Shown: in pieces, positions 26,024 to 33,478 of the stretch | How the letters are laid out: each line of letters starts with the position of its first letter | How positions within the stretch are numbered: the stretch's first letter is position 1 | NCBI RefSeq assembly: GCF_001425705.1 | Contig: NZ_LMDC01000012.1 | Location: 65,402 to 129,401, forward strand | DNA from: Pelomonas sp. Root1217 | GTDB taxonomy: Bacteria; Pseudomonadota; Gammaproteobacteria; Burkholderiales; Burkholderiaceae_C | DNA length: 64,000 nt | Direction: 5' to 3' | Position numbers and translations under genes: made by a program | The notes under the pieces: generated by a model | Seen by the model: only the letters and a program-made list of their open reading frames with translations | What the model was told of the DNA's origin: nothing | The model's database searches: none

Positions 26024-26062
26024 GTGACAAAACGCTGGAGCGTGCCGGCTCGGGTGGGCTGA
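26024..26062 (+). repeat. Direct repeat of the spoVR 3' end (right copy)
   Basis: The sequence encodes VTKRWSVPARVG plus a stop in one frame, versus VTKRWSVPAQVG at the true spoVR end. Two of the three differences from the left copy are synonymous (ACC/ACA, AAG/AAA) and the third changes Gln to Arg. This looks like the tail of a related spoVR allele rather than a fresh duplication. It sits 11 bp before the next gene. Confidence 0.7.
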
Positions 26063-26073
26063 TACTGGCCAGC

Positions 26074-26412
26074 ATGTTCCGGCTGCTGCTGCCCACCCTT
26101 GTCGTCGCCACGGCCCTGCCCGCCCACGCGGTGGGCCTGACCGAACGCCAGGCCTGCCTGAAGCTGATCGGCACCGCCCGCGCCCTGCACCTCGCCGGCC
26201 CCAACAAGCGCGGCGACTACCGCTGCAAGCGCCACCCCACCGATGCCGATTTCGTCTTCACGCTGCGCTTCGACGGCCCCAGGGAGCCCAAGGACGCCAG
26301 CCATCTGCTGGGCTACTACGCCATCGACAAGGCCACGCGCGAGGTCTACGAATGGGATCTCATCACCCAGCAGCGCGGCGTGCCGCTCGTGCCGCCCAAG
26401 CGCAAGCGCTAA
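26074..26412 (+). CDS. Small exported protein of unknown function
   Basis: The 112-residue protein begins MFRLLLPTLVVATALPAHAVG, a Sec signal peptide with an AHA cleavage site. The mature part (LTERQACLKLIGTARALHLA, then CKRHPTDADFVFTLRFDGPR) contains two cysteines that could pair. I recognise no family. The ATG at 26074 is chosen for the signal peptide; the longer frame upstream runs through non-coding sequence. It converges on the VOC gene with a 4-bp overlap. It may be the original neighbour downstream of spoVR before the intervening segment arrived. Confidence 0.7.
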   Translation: MFRLLLPTLVVATALPAHAVGLTERQACLKLIGTARALHLAGPNKRGDYRCKRHPTDADFVFTLRFDGPREPKDASHLLGYYAIDKATREVYEWDLITQQRGVPLVPPKRKR

Positions 26413-26789
26413 ACCTCGTAGGTCCTGATCTCGATCAGGTGCTTGTTGGGATCGTTGAAGTACAGCGTCGGCCCTGGCCCGCGCGCACCGCCCTCGCTGC
26501 CCGGCCCCGTGTTCGTGCCCACCGAATCAAAAGTCGGCCCATAGCCCAGGCCTGCCGCCTTGATGCGCCCGAAGATGGCGTCGAACTCGCTGAGGGTCAC
26601 CGCAAAGGCGTAATGCTCGAAGCCCGGCGTGCCCCAGGGCGCGAGCTGCAGCTGGCAGTCGGGACCGGCCTTGAGGACGGTGAATGGGCCGTCGCGGCCG
26701 GCATCGGTGAAGCCCAGTATGTCGGCGTAGAAGCGGACGCTGGCATCGCGGTCGTTGACCTTGAGGATCAGGTGGTCGAGCGTAGCCAT
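26409..26789 (-). CDS. VOC (glyoxalase/dioxygenase superfamily) protein
   Basis: The 126-residue protein begins MATLDHLILKVNDRDASVRF and ends LYFNDPNKHLIEIRTYEV, the paired beta-alpha-beta-beta-beta modules of the vicinal oxygen chelate fold. The N-terminal His (LDHLIL), the mid-region His (FEHYAFAV) and the C-terminal Glu (LIEIRTY) could bind a metal. The substrate cannot be told; family members include glyoxalases and ring-cleavage dioxygenases. The start lies inside the 3' end of the upstream membrane-protein gene, a 22-bp overlap, so the two are probably co-transcribed. Confidence 0.88.
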   Translation of the reverse strand: MATLDHLILKVNDRDASVRFYADILGFTDAGRDGPFTVLKAGPDCQLQLAPWGTPGFEHYAFAVTLSEFDAIFGRIKAAGLGYGPTFDSVGTNTGPGSEGGARGPGPTLYFNDPNKHLIEIRTYEV

Positions 26790-27178
26790 GGCATCCCTTT
26801 CTTGGCGAGCCGCCTTGCAAACAGCACGGCCGACACCAGCAACAGCATCAGCCCCGTCGTTGCCTCGGCCCAGATCGTCAGGTTGGCCAGCAGCGTGTGC
26901 TGGGAACACAGGCCCAGGCGATAGTGCAGCAGGCCATCCAGGCCGAGGGCGCCGTAGACGCCGAGGGCCAGCAGGCCGAGCGTCGGCAGGCCCAGCCGGG
27001 CCAGCACCCAGGCCAGCAGGCCCACGCCGCAAATGGCAAACCAGCACAGCCACACAGTGCCCGGCGTCAACCAGGCTGGCATGCCGGGATAGAAGGCGAT
27101 GTACTGGGCGTTGTGGCTGAAGTGAGCGAGGCTGGCGATGAAGTAGGCGGCGATCAGCAGAAGCAAGGCGCGAGGCAT
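26768..27178 (-). CDS. Four-helix integral membrane protein
   Basis: The 136-residue protein has four hydrophobic segments: about 3-20 (RALLLLIAAYFIASLAHF), 37-60, 65-85 and 100-122 (TIWAEATTGLMLLLVSAVLF). The short HFSHNAQYIAFYPGMP loop follows helix 1. No enzymatic motif is seen. It overlaps the start of the VOC gene. I do not recognise the family, though its size and topology resemble small DoxX-like membrane proteins. Confidence 0.7.
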   Translation of the reverse strand: MPRALLLLIAAYFIASLAHFSHNAQYIAFYPGMPAWLTPGTVWLCWFAICGVGLLAWVLARLGLPTLGLLALGVYGALGLDGLLHYRLGLCSQHTLLANLTIWAEATTGLMLLLVSAVLFARRLAKKGMPWLRSTT

Positions 27179-27190
27179 GGCGTGGTTGTA

Positions 27191-27745
27191 CTACTTGAAT
27201 GGCTGAATGACGTACGCCGCCTTCCGCCATGAAGCCCTGGACGCGTCGTACATGGTCATCAACGAATAGGTGCCTTGCGGTGCCCGAACGTCGAAGCGCG
27301 CCGTCACAGGGTCGCCTGGCTGAACAGCATCGGCCGACGGGCTGCTGACGACCACGCCTTGGGCTATCAAGCCATTGACGATCCGCGCAAGGTTGCGGCC
27401 CATGTCTTTCGAGTTGGCGTGCGACATGTACACAAAGCAACCCATCTCCGCCGTGTATTCAACAACGATCTTCACTTCATTCGCAGCAAGTCCCCAAAGC
27501 CCGACTTCGGCAGGCGTCGTCTGAGGCTCCATCCGTTTCAACGGTGTGGCTGAGATCAAGCGCAAGAACTCCGCGGGATTGCCTACAGAAGGCCGGCATA
27601 CTTGATCGAACAGACGGGCGCCCGCTGTCAACGACAACTGCTCATCTGGCGATCGGCCCTGTGCGCTGGCCGCGCCGCAGACACCGATCGCAATGAGTGC
27701 CGACAGAAGACATTTGCGCATCGATTCTTTGAAAGACTTGACCAT
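27191..27745 (-). CDS. Secreted protein of unknown function
   Basis: The 184-residue frame begins MVKSFKESMRKCLLSALIAI; an alternative start at the second Met (27721) would give a more typical signal peptide ending at SAQG. The mature region has two cysteines (FDQVCRPS, AEMGCFVYMSH) and a C-terminal beta-rich part (VTARFDVRAPQGTYSLMTMY). No family is recognised. It lies 5 bp after the ArsR gene stop and so could be the last gene of that operon, though no clear ribosome site is visible for either start. Confidence 0.65.
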   Translation of the reverse strand: MVKSFKESMRKCLLSALIAIGVCGAASAQGRSPDEQLSLTAGARLFDQVCRPSVGNPAEFLRLISATPLKRMEPQTTPAEVGLWGLAANEVKIVVEYTAEMGCFVYMSHANSKDMGRNLARIVNGLIAQGVVVSSPSADAVQPGDPVTARFDVRAPQGTYSLMTMYDASRASWRKAAYVIQPFK

Positions 27746-27750
27746 GCGAT

Positions 27751-28446
27751 TCAGCTTAGCAGCCGCTCGGTCAAGCCCTGGCGACCCGGTGGTGTCAATC
27801 GCAGCTCACGCGAATCGGCCACGCGCCGCAGCCATCCTTTGTCCACCATTCCCTCCAGCCACGCCACCGCCAATGGCCCGGCGAAATGGTCGCGTCGCTC
27901 GGACCAGTCCACGCAGTCATAGAGCGCCCGCCCCGTTGCAACAAAGCCTTCGGGCGTCAGCTCAGCCAGCGCCTCCCGTCCCGCGTCGCTGAGCTCATAC
28001 CGCCCATCCGCCGCCGCCTTTACCCAACCCTTGGCCAGCAGCGCCTCGCGCCAGCGCACGCCCAGTTCGCCGGCCAGGTGGCCATAGCAGCTGCGCGCAT
28101 GCCTGAGCCCGCGCATCTCCGGCCGCTGCCAGCGCTTCAGGTCGGCCGCCGGTTCGTCGCCGCCATCACGGCGGTCCGCGACGCGCAGCAGTGCCTCCAG
28201 CGCATGCGCCACGTCGCCATCGGCCAGGCCGAAATAGCGATGTCGCCCTTGCGGCCGCACGCGGGCCAGGCCTTCGTCGACCAGCAGCTTCAGATGGGCC
28301 GACATCGTCGCCGCGCCCACGCCGGCATACGTGGCCAGCTCGCCCGCCGTGTGCAGGCGGCCATCGAGCAGCCGTGCCAATGTGCGTGCGCGAGTCGGGT
28401 CGGCGATGGCCGCGGCAATGCGCGCAAGGCGGGGTTCGGCGTTCAT
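27751..28446 (-). CDS. ArsR-family transcriptional regulator
   Basis: The 231-residue protein has a winged-helix HTH at its N-terminus (IADPTRARTLARLLDGRLHT, VGAATMSAHLKLLVDEGLARV, QGRHRYFGLA). A long C-terminal extension of about 130 residues holds YGHLAGELGVRWREALLAKG. This extended ArsR type is often annotated for regulators linked to small monooxygenase-like proteins. The metal-binding ELCVC box of classical ArsR is absent, so metal sensing is unlikely. Its start overlaps the upstream ABM gene by 4 bp. It probably controls its own NIPSNAP-ABM operon. Confidence 0.88.
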   Translation of the reverse strand: MNAEPRLARIAAAIADPTRARTLARLLDGRLHTAGELATYAGVGAATMSAHLKLLVDEGLARVRPQGRHRYFGLADGDVAHALEALLRVADRRDGGDEPAADLKRWQRPEMRGLRHARSCYGHLAGELGVRWREALLAKGWVKAAADGRYELSDAGREALAELTPEGFVATGRALYDCVDWSERRDHFAGPLAVAWLEGMVDKGWLRRVADSRELRLTPPGRQGLTERLLS

Positions 28447-28766
28447 CGAGGGACTTGTTCGCGCTCATTCAAGCCGTAGTCGCGCACGACATGGGCCACC
28501 CGCAGCCGGTAGTCCTGGAACAGCCCACCGCGCCCGGCCGCCTGCGCCTCGCGGTGCCGCTCCACCTCGCGCCAGCCGCGCACAGCCTCCTCGTCGCGCC
28601 AGAAGGACAAAGACAAGAGCTTGTCCGGCTGCGTCAGGCTCTGGAAGCGCTCCACCGAGATGAAACCATCCATGCGCTCCAGCAGCGGCTTGAGTGCGGC
28701 GGCGTGGTCGAGATAGGCCTGGCGGCCCTCGTCGGTGGGCTGGACTTCGAAGATGACGGCGATCAT
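28443..28766 (-). CDS. Antibiotic biosynthesis monooxygenase (ABM) domain protein
   Basis: The 107-residue protein is a single ferredoxin-like ABM domain: [63 protein letters not shown] proteins include quinol monooxygenases and haem-degrading enzymes, acting as dimers without cofactor or with haem. The substrate is not deducible. It overlaps NIPSNAP upstream and ArsR downstream by 4 bp each, so all three are translationally coupled. Confidence 0.88.
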   Translation of the reverse strand: MIAVIFEVQPTDEGRQAYLDHAAALKPLLERMDGFISVERFQSLTQPDKLLSLSFWRDEEAVRGWREVERHREAQAAGRGGLFQDYRLRVAHVVRDYGLNEREQVPR

Positions 28767-29071
28767 GGCTGCACATCCTCACAGAAAGTGCGCTCCTCGC
28801 GCAGGATGAAGCGCTGCTTCTGCGCGAACTCGAAGTTGGCACGCGCCTCGGGGTCAGCCTTGAGGCGGGCGCGGTAGGCCTCGTAGGCGGCCAGCGAATC
28901 GAAACCAACCAGCCCCCAGGCCTCGTAGTTCGTGCCCTCGTGCGGCAGCCAGTAGCCCAGCAGCCGGCCGCCCAGGCGGGGAATGATGTGGCCCCACGCC
29001 TGAGCGTATTTGCGAAAGGACTCGCGCTGGAAAGGGTCAAGTTCGTAGCGGATGAAGCAGGTGATGGGCAT
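28763..29071 (-). CDS. NIPSNAP family protein
   Basis: The 102-residue protein fits the NIPSNAP dimeric ferredoxin-like family: [40 protein letters not shown] and [20 protein letters not shown]. The start at 29071 is chosen by family match; the longer frame upstream is a shadow of the divergent hydrolase. It is the first gene of the NIPSNAP-ABM-ArsR operon. The biochemical role of bacterial NIPSNAP proteins is unclear. It is divergent from a metallo-beta-lactamase-fold gene, with 136 bp between the starts. Confidence 0.9.
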   Translation of the reverse strand: MPITCFIRYELDPFQRESFRKYAQAWGHIIPRLGGRLLGYWLPHEGTNYEAWGLVGFDSLAAYEAYRARLKADPEARANFEFAQKQRFILREERTFCEDVQP

Positions 29072-29207
29072 GACAGAGTCCTCGTGTTGGGATGGCTGGC
29101 AGTTTGGGCGGCGGCGGGGGCGGGACGTTTCGGCGCGCAACGAAGCATTCGCCAGCGCCGGCCCCGGCTGGCGTAGGCTCAGCCGGACGCCACTCGCCCC
29201 GACGCCC

Positions 29208-30152
29208 ATGCGCATGACACTCCGCCGCCCGCTGCTTGCGGGCCTGTTCCTGGGAATGCTCGCCAGCCTGGCGCCGGCCCAGACGCCGCCCGCCGAAACA
29301 CCGCCGCCACTTGAGCTGGTCGTGCTCGGCTCCGGCGGCCCAGGCGCCACAGGGCGTGCGGGTTCGGCGCACGTGGTGCTGGTGGACGGCGTGGCGCGCG
29401 TGTTGGTGGATGCCGGCCCCGGCTCCTTCGCTCGGCTGGGCGAAGCGGCCCTGCCGCTGAACCGCCTCGACATCATCCTGCTGACCCATCTGCACGCCGA
29501 CCACGCCGGTGAGCTGCCCGGCATCGTCAAGGCCCGCGCCGTGTCCGCCGGCCGGCCCGTCACGCTGCGCATCTTCGGGCCGGGTGGCCAGCGGGCGAAG
29601 CAGCGCGACGATGCCGACTTCCCGTCCACGCGCCGTTTCGTCGACCTGCTGTTCGGCAAGCAGGGCGCCTTTGGCTATCTGCGCGATTTCTCGGCGCCGC
29701 TGACGCTGCAGGCCACCAACATCGCGCCGACCCCGCAGCCCCGCGTGTTGCTGGACGAAGCGGGTCTGCGCATCACCGCGCTGCGCGGTCACCATCGCGA
29801 CGCGCCGGCCGTCATCTACCGCGTCGAGCATGGCGGCAAGAGCATCGTCTTCAGCGGCGACATCGACGCCGGCGGCCATGCCGCGCTCAAGCGCCTGGCG
29901 CAGGGCTGCGACGCGCTGGTGTTCAACACCGTCGTGCTGGACCCCCCTGGCTCGCCCGAGGTGCTCTACACGCTGCACACCGCACCGTCACAGATCGGTG
30001 CAATCGCCGCGGCCGCGGGCGTGGGCAGGCTGCTGCTGGCCCACCTGGTGCCGGCCGTGGAGCGCGAGCGCGCTGCGGTCGACGCCTCCATCCGCACGCA
30101 CTACGCGGGGTCGCTTAGCTGGGCAGAAGACGGGTTGCACCTGCGACCTTGA
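29208..30152 (+). CDS. Exported metallo-beta-lactamase-fold hydrolase
   Basis: The 314-residue protein has a signal peptide ([20 protein letters not shown] to APAQ) and an MBL fold. The zinc motif is [15 protein letters not shown], followed by the downstream metal ligands FSGDIDAGG and [27 protein letters not shown] resembles the arylsulfatase/RNase Z-like group. It may cleave a phosphodiester, sulfate ester or lactone in the periplasm. Either of two in-frame ATGs (29208, 29214) could start. The stop overlaps a TTG of the following diguanylate cyclase frame. Confidence 0.88.
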   Translation: MRMTLRRPLLAGLFLGMLASLAPAQTPPAETPPPLELVVLGSGGPGATGRAGSAHVVLVDGVARVLVDAGPGSFARLGEAALPLNRLDIILLTHLHADHAGELPGIVKARAVSAGRPVTLRIFGPGGQRAKQRDDADFPSTRRFVDLLFGKQGAFGYLRDFSAPLTLQATNIAPTPQPRVLLDEAGLRITALRGHHRDAPAVIYRVEHGGKSIVFSGDIDAGGHAALKRLAQGCDALVFNTVVLDPPGSPEVLYTLHTAPSQIGAIAAAAGVGRLLLAHLVPAVERERAAVDASIRTHYAGSLSWAEDGLHLRP

Positions 30153-30226
30153 CCCAGCCCGGTGCAGCTCGCAACCAACTGTTTCGGTTGCAACGGCGCC
30201 GTCACCCGCGGCTATCCTCGGCAATC

Positions 30227-31372
30227 GTGTCCAAACCCTTGCGCCCCGGCCCGTCGTCATCTTCCTCGCGCTGGGCCGGCTGGTTGCTCGGGCCAGCCGA
30301 GGCCGGGCAAGGTGCGGTCAAGCTGACGCTGCTGGCGTTGGTCGTCTACGGCCTGTTCGCGCTGAACGTGGCCGTGCAGGTGCACCTGGGCCTGATGGAG
30401 CGCGGGCCTGCGCTGTGGGTGAGCTGCCTGAGCCTGGCCGGCATCACGGGCTTTTACCTGCTGGTGCGCACCGGGCTGAGCCGGCACCTCGGGCGCGACC
30501 CGTCGCTGACGCTGCCGCAATCGGTCTTCGGCGCGCTGATCACGGCCTGGGGTTATGCCGTCGACCCGCCGCTACGCGGCGCCATCATCGCCATCATGCT
30601 GCTCAACCTGGTGTGGGGCATGTTCGTGCTGTCGCAGCGCCAGGCCTTCGGGCTCTATCTGTTCGGGCTGGCGTCGCTGGCCGTCGCGATGGTCTATGGC
30701 GCCACGACGGACCCGGCCAACTTTCCCGCGGCAGTCGAGTCCCTGCACTTCAGTTTCGCGGCCATCCTGATGACGGCCGTGTCGGTGCTGTCGGTCAACA
30801 TGGCGCGGCTGCGCGCCAAGCTCAGCGCGCGCACCGCCGAGCTGCGCGCCGCACTGGGGCGCATCCAGTACCTCGCCCACCACGACGAGCTGACCCAGAT
30901 CAGCAACCGCCGCCACCTGAGCGAGCGCCTCGCCGCCGAGCAGCTGAACCAGCGCCAGCATGGCCATGTGATGAGCCTGGTGCTGATCGACATCGACCAC
31001 TTCAAGGCCGTCAACGACCGCCACGGTCACGGTGTGGGCGATGCGGTGCTGCGTCATTTCGCGGCCACCCTGCACGCCACGCTGCGCACCAGTGATTTCG
31101 CCGGGCGCTGGGGTGGCGAGGAGTTCCTCGTCGTCACGCCGCAGGCCAGCGCCGAGACGGCCGCGGCCCTGGTCGAGCGCCTGCGCGACGCGCTGGAGGC
31201 GGCCTCCTTTGACAGCATCGTGCCGGGCCTGCACGTCACCTTCTCCGCCGGCGTGGCCGAATGCGCGCCCGGTGAGGACCTGCACCTGGCCATCGACCGC
31301 GCCGATCGCGCCCTCTACCAGGCCAAGCAGACCGGGCGCGCCCGCACGGTCAGCGAGTTCGCGCAGTTATGA
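30227..31372 (+). CDS. Membrane-bound diguanylate cyclase (GGDEF)
   Basis: This protein makes cyclic di-GMP. Six or so hydrophobic segments (residues about 30-200) form a membrane sensor. A coiled-coil linker (RLRAKLSARTAELRAALGRI) leads to a GGDEF domain with active-site RWGGEEF and an I-site RTSD five residues upstream, so both synthesis and product inhibition are expected. I chose GTG 30227 (MSKPLRPGPSSSSS); an in-frame TTG at 30149 overlapping the previous stop would add 26 residues, and neither has a strong ribosome site. The signal sensed is unknown. It is on the same strand as the preceding MBL hydrolase and possibly linked to it. Confidence 0.9.
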   Translation: MSKPLRPGPSSSSSRWAGWLLGPAEAGQGAVKLTLLALVVYGLFALNVAVQVHLGLMERGPALWVSCLSLAGITGFYLLVRTGLSRHLGRDPSLTLPQSVFGALITAWGYAVDPPLRGAIIAIMLLNLVWGMFVLSQRQAFGLYLFGLASLAVAMVYGATTDPANFPAAVESLHFSFAAILMTAVSVLSVNMARLRAKLSARTAELRAALGRIQYLAHHDELTQISNRRHLSERLAAEQLNQRQHGHVMSLVLIDIDHFKAVNDRHGHGVGDAVLRHFAATLHATLRTSDFAGRWGGEEFLVVTPQASAETAAALVERLRDALEAASFDSIVPGLHVTFSAGVAECAPGEDLHLAIDRADRALYQAKQTGRARTVSEFAQL

Positions 31373-31434
31373 CACCCCTCGCCCAGTCTCGCCGCGCTGA
31401 ACGCGGGCGGGCCTGGTCGGTCCCCGGTGGGGAC

Positions 31435-31471
31435 GGCGATGCTTGCGGCATCAAGCCGCAAGCACATCGCC
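31435..31471. terminator. Hairpin between convergent genes
   Basis: GCTTGCGGC (31441-31449) and GCCGCAAGC (31455-31463) pair perfectly around a 5-base loop. GGCGAT (31435-31440) and ATCGCC (31466-31471) extend the stem across a 2-base bulge. It lies in the gap between the converging GGDEF and AraC genes, a sensible place for a bidirectional terminator, but has no T-run. The 163-bp gap contains no gene. Confidence 0.4.
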
Positions 31472-31535
31472 CAACGCGGGCCGGCTAGGGAGCGGCCCGG
31501 CGCTCGGGCCCGCAAGAGCGTCCGGCAAGAGCAGG

Positions 31536-32432
31536 TCATAACGGCGCGACAGGGATGCAGAGCTCGCAGTCGAACACGCCGGTCTTGAAGTCGAATTTCG
31601 ACTGCGGCCCGTAGTGCTCGAAGCAGGGCCGCGCATCCAGCTGCAGGCCGCTGCTCGGCAGCCACTGGCCCATCATGGCCGCCCAGGCGGCGCCGATCTC
31701 GGCGGCCGTGCCCTCGAAGTCCAGCGCTGCATAGCGGCCGCCGGGCAGTTCGGTGACGAGGGCGCCGCCATTGGGCACCCAGTCATCCGGCACGGCCACG
31801 CCGGTGTCGTAGCGGCATTGCTCGGGCGGCACGAGGCTCGGGTCGTCATGGCTGATGCCGAAGCGCGACACGGCGCCGAGGTTCTGCGTGGCCAGCCACG
31901 GATTGAAGGTCTCGGCCCAGAAGCGGCCAAGGGCAGGGCCATAGGCGCCCTGGTAGCGCAAATAGCCCATGCGCACAGGCGGGCGGTCGATGAGGCGGAC
32001 GTTCACGGGATCTCCTTCGTCACGGTTGCGGGAGAAGCCATGCTCGTCGTCCAGCCCGGCGCCGGCTTGATCCAGATTGCTATCGGTCTGATCGAGATTG
32101 CGCCATTGCGCCGGTGGCAGACCGAAGCGCTGCTTGAAGGCGCGCGAGAAGGCCTCTGCCGAGCCATAGCCCACGCTGAGCGCGATGCTCAGCACGGTCG
32201 AATCTGGCTGACCGCGCAGCCGCTGCGCCGCCTTCTCCAGGCGGCGACGCGCCAAGTAGTCGCCCAGGGTCTGGCCCGTCCAGGCCAGGAAGAGGCGGTG
32301 GAAGTGGTAGGGCGAGAAGTGGGCCACGGCGGCCAGCGCTTCCAGGTCCAGCGGCGCGTCCAAATGCCGGTCGATGTAGGCCTGCACGCGGTGCATGCGG
32401 GCCTCGTACTGGCGCCGACTCGCGTTGTTCAA
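31536..32432 (-). CDS. AraC-family regulator with GyrI-like ligand-binding domain
   Basis: The 298-residue protein has an N-terminal AraC double HTH (IDRHLDAPLDLEALAAVAHF, SPYHFHRLFLAWTGQTLGDYL, VGYGSAEAFSRAFKQRFGLP). A C-terminal GyrI-like/effector-binding domain holds YLRYQGAYGPALGRFWAETF, GISHDDPSLVPPEQCRYDTG and ELPGGRYAALDFEG. This architecture matches MarA/Rob-like drug-binding activators. I chose TTG 32432 because it overlaps the upstream beta-lactamase stop as TTGA and gives a typical N-terminus; an ATG at 32396 would be 12 residues shorter. Coupling to a beta-lactamase suggests a role in antibiotic or toxic-compound response. Confidence 0.85.
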   Translation of the reverse strand: MNNASRRQYEARMHRVQAYIDRHLDAPLDLEALAAVAHFSPYHFHRLFLAWTGQTLGDYLARRRLEKAAQRLRGQPDSTVLSIALSVGYGSAEAFSRAFKQRFGLPPAQWRNLDQTDSNLDQAGAGLDDEHGFSRNRDEGDPVNVRLIDRPPVRMGYLRYQGAYGPALGRFWAETFNPWLATQNLGAVSRFGISHDDPSLVPPEQCRYDTGVAVPDDWVPNGGALVTELPGGRYAALDFEGTAAEIGAAWAAMMGQWLPSSGLQLDARPCFEHYGPQSKFDFKTGVFDCELCIPVAPL

Positions 32433-33298
32433 GCCCAGGCCCTCACCAGCCCGCGCATCGCGGCCGCATGCACGCCGGACAGCTCGTCGGTCGAGGCCTT
32501 GGAATCGGACTGAAAGGCGACGACCACCCAGGGCGAGCGGCTGCCCGGCGGGAACACCAGGGCCACGTCGTTGACCGCGCCACGGCCGCCGCTGCCGGTC
32601 TTGTCGATGACGCGCCAGCTCGCGTCCGGCACCCCGGCGCGCAGGCGCTGCAGGCCGGTGCGCGAGGCCTGCAGGTCGGCCCACAGCCGCGCCTGGTTGG
32701 CCCGCTTCAAGCCGGGCCCGAGCAGCAGGTGCTGCAGCGTCCTGGCAAAGGCGCGCGGCGTGCTGGTGTCCCGCGGGTCGCCCGGCGCGTTCTCGTTGAG
32801 TTCGGTCTCGAAACGGTCCAGCCGCGTGACCGCGTCGCCCTGCTGGCGCAGCCAGGCCGTCAGGCCGGAAGGGCTATCGCAGCAATGGCGCAGCAGCACG
32901 TTGGCGCAGGGGTTGTCGCTCTCGACGACGATGCCCTGCACCAGCTCGGCCAGCGTCGCTTGGCCCCGCGGCAACAAGCGGTCGAAGGCCGGCGAATGCG
33001 GCACCCGTTCACTCGCGCGCAGGGGCACGGCGTCGTTCCAGCCCCAGCGCCCGGCCTCCACACCCTGGGCCACGCGGGCGGCCAGCAGGATCTTGAAGGT
33101 CGACGCGGTTGCGAAGCGCTCGTCGGCACGGTGGGCCATCACGCGGCCGCTGCCGGTGTCGATGGCGAAGAAGCCGATTCGGCCCTGCACGCGGCGCTCC
33201 AGCGCGACAAAGTCAGTGGCAGTGGCGGCAAGGCTGCGGGTGGCCAGCGGCGCCAAAGCCAGGCCGGCAAGGAGGGGACGACGTTGCATGCGCCGCAT
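32429..33298 (-). CDS. Class A beta-lactamase
   Basis: All four class A elements are present: SxxK in TASTFKIL (nucleophile Ser), SDN in VESDNPCAN, the omega-loop Glu in ETELNENAPGDPRDTSTP, and KTG in IDKTGSGG. It would hydrolyse beta-lactams in the periplasm; the spectrum cannot be read from sequence. A signal sequence follows the basic N-terminus ([20 protein letters not shown]) and may be Tat-like. Start is uncertain among 33316, 33298 and 33289. It is apparently chromosomal, with base composition like its neighbours and no mobile element nearby, so it is likely an intrinsic enzyme. The AraC/GyrI gene downstream is translationally coupled. Confidence 0.93.
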   Translation of the reverse strand: MRRMQRRPLLAGLALAPLATRSLAATATDFVALERRVQGRIGFFAIDTGSGRVMAHRADERFATASTFKILLAARVAQGVEAGRWGWNDAVPLRASERVPHSPAFDRLLPRGQATLAELVQGIVVESDNPCANVLLRHCCDSPSGLTAWLRQQGDAVTRLDRFETELNENAPGDPRDTSTPRAFARTLQHLLLGPGLKRANQARLWADLQASRTGLQRLRAGVPDASWRVIDKTGSGGRGAVNDVALVFPPGSRSPWVVVAFQSDSKASTDELSGVHAAAMRGLVRAWA

Positions 33299-33478
33299 TC
33301 TCGTGCGCCTGCGCACGGCCCCGGTGCAGGTGCACCAGCACCGCCCGTCCAGAAACTGACTACTCCGTCAGACTTGCGCAACAACGCTGTCATGACGGCC
33401 GCAAGCCGCTGCGGCGGTCCGCACAATCGCCGCCGGCCCTGCAGTTGGGGCCGCTTCCTTTTCTGGAGTCGTTGTTTG

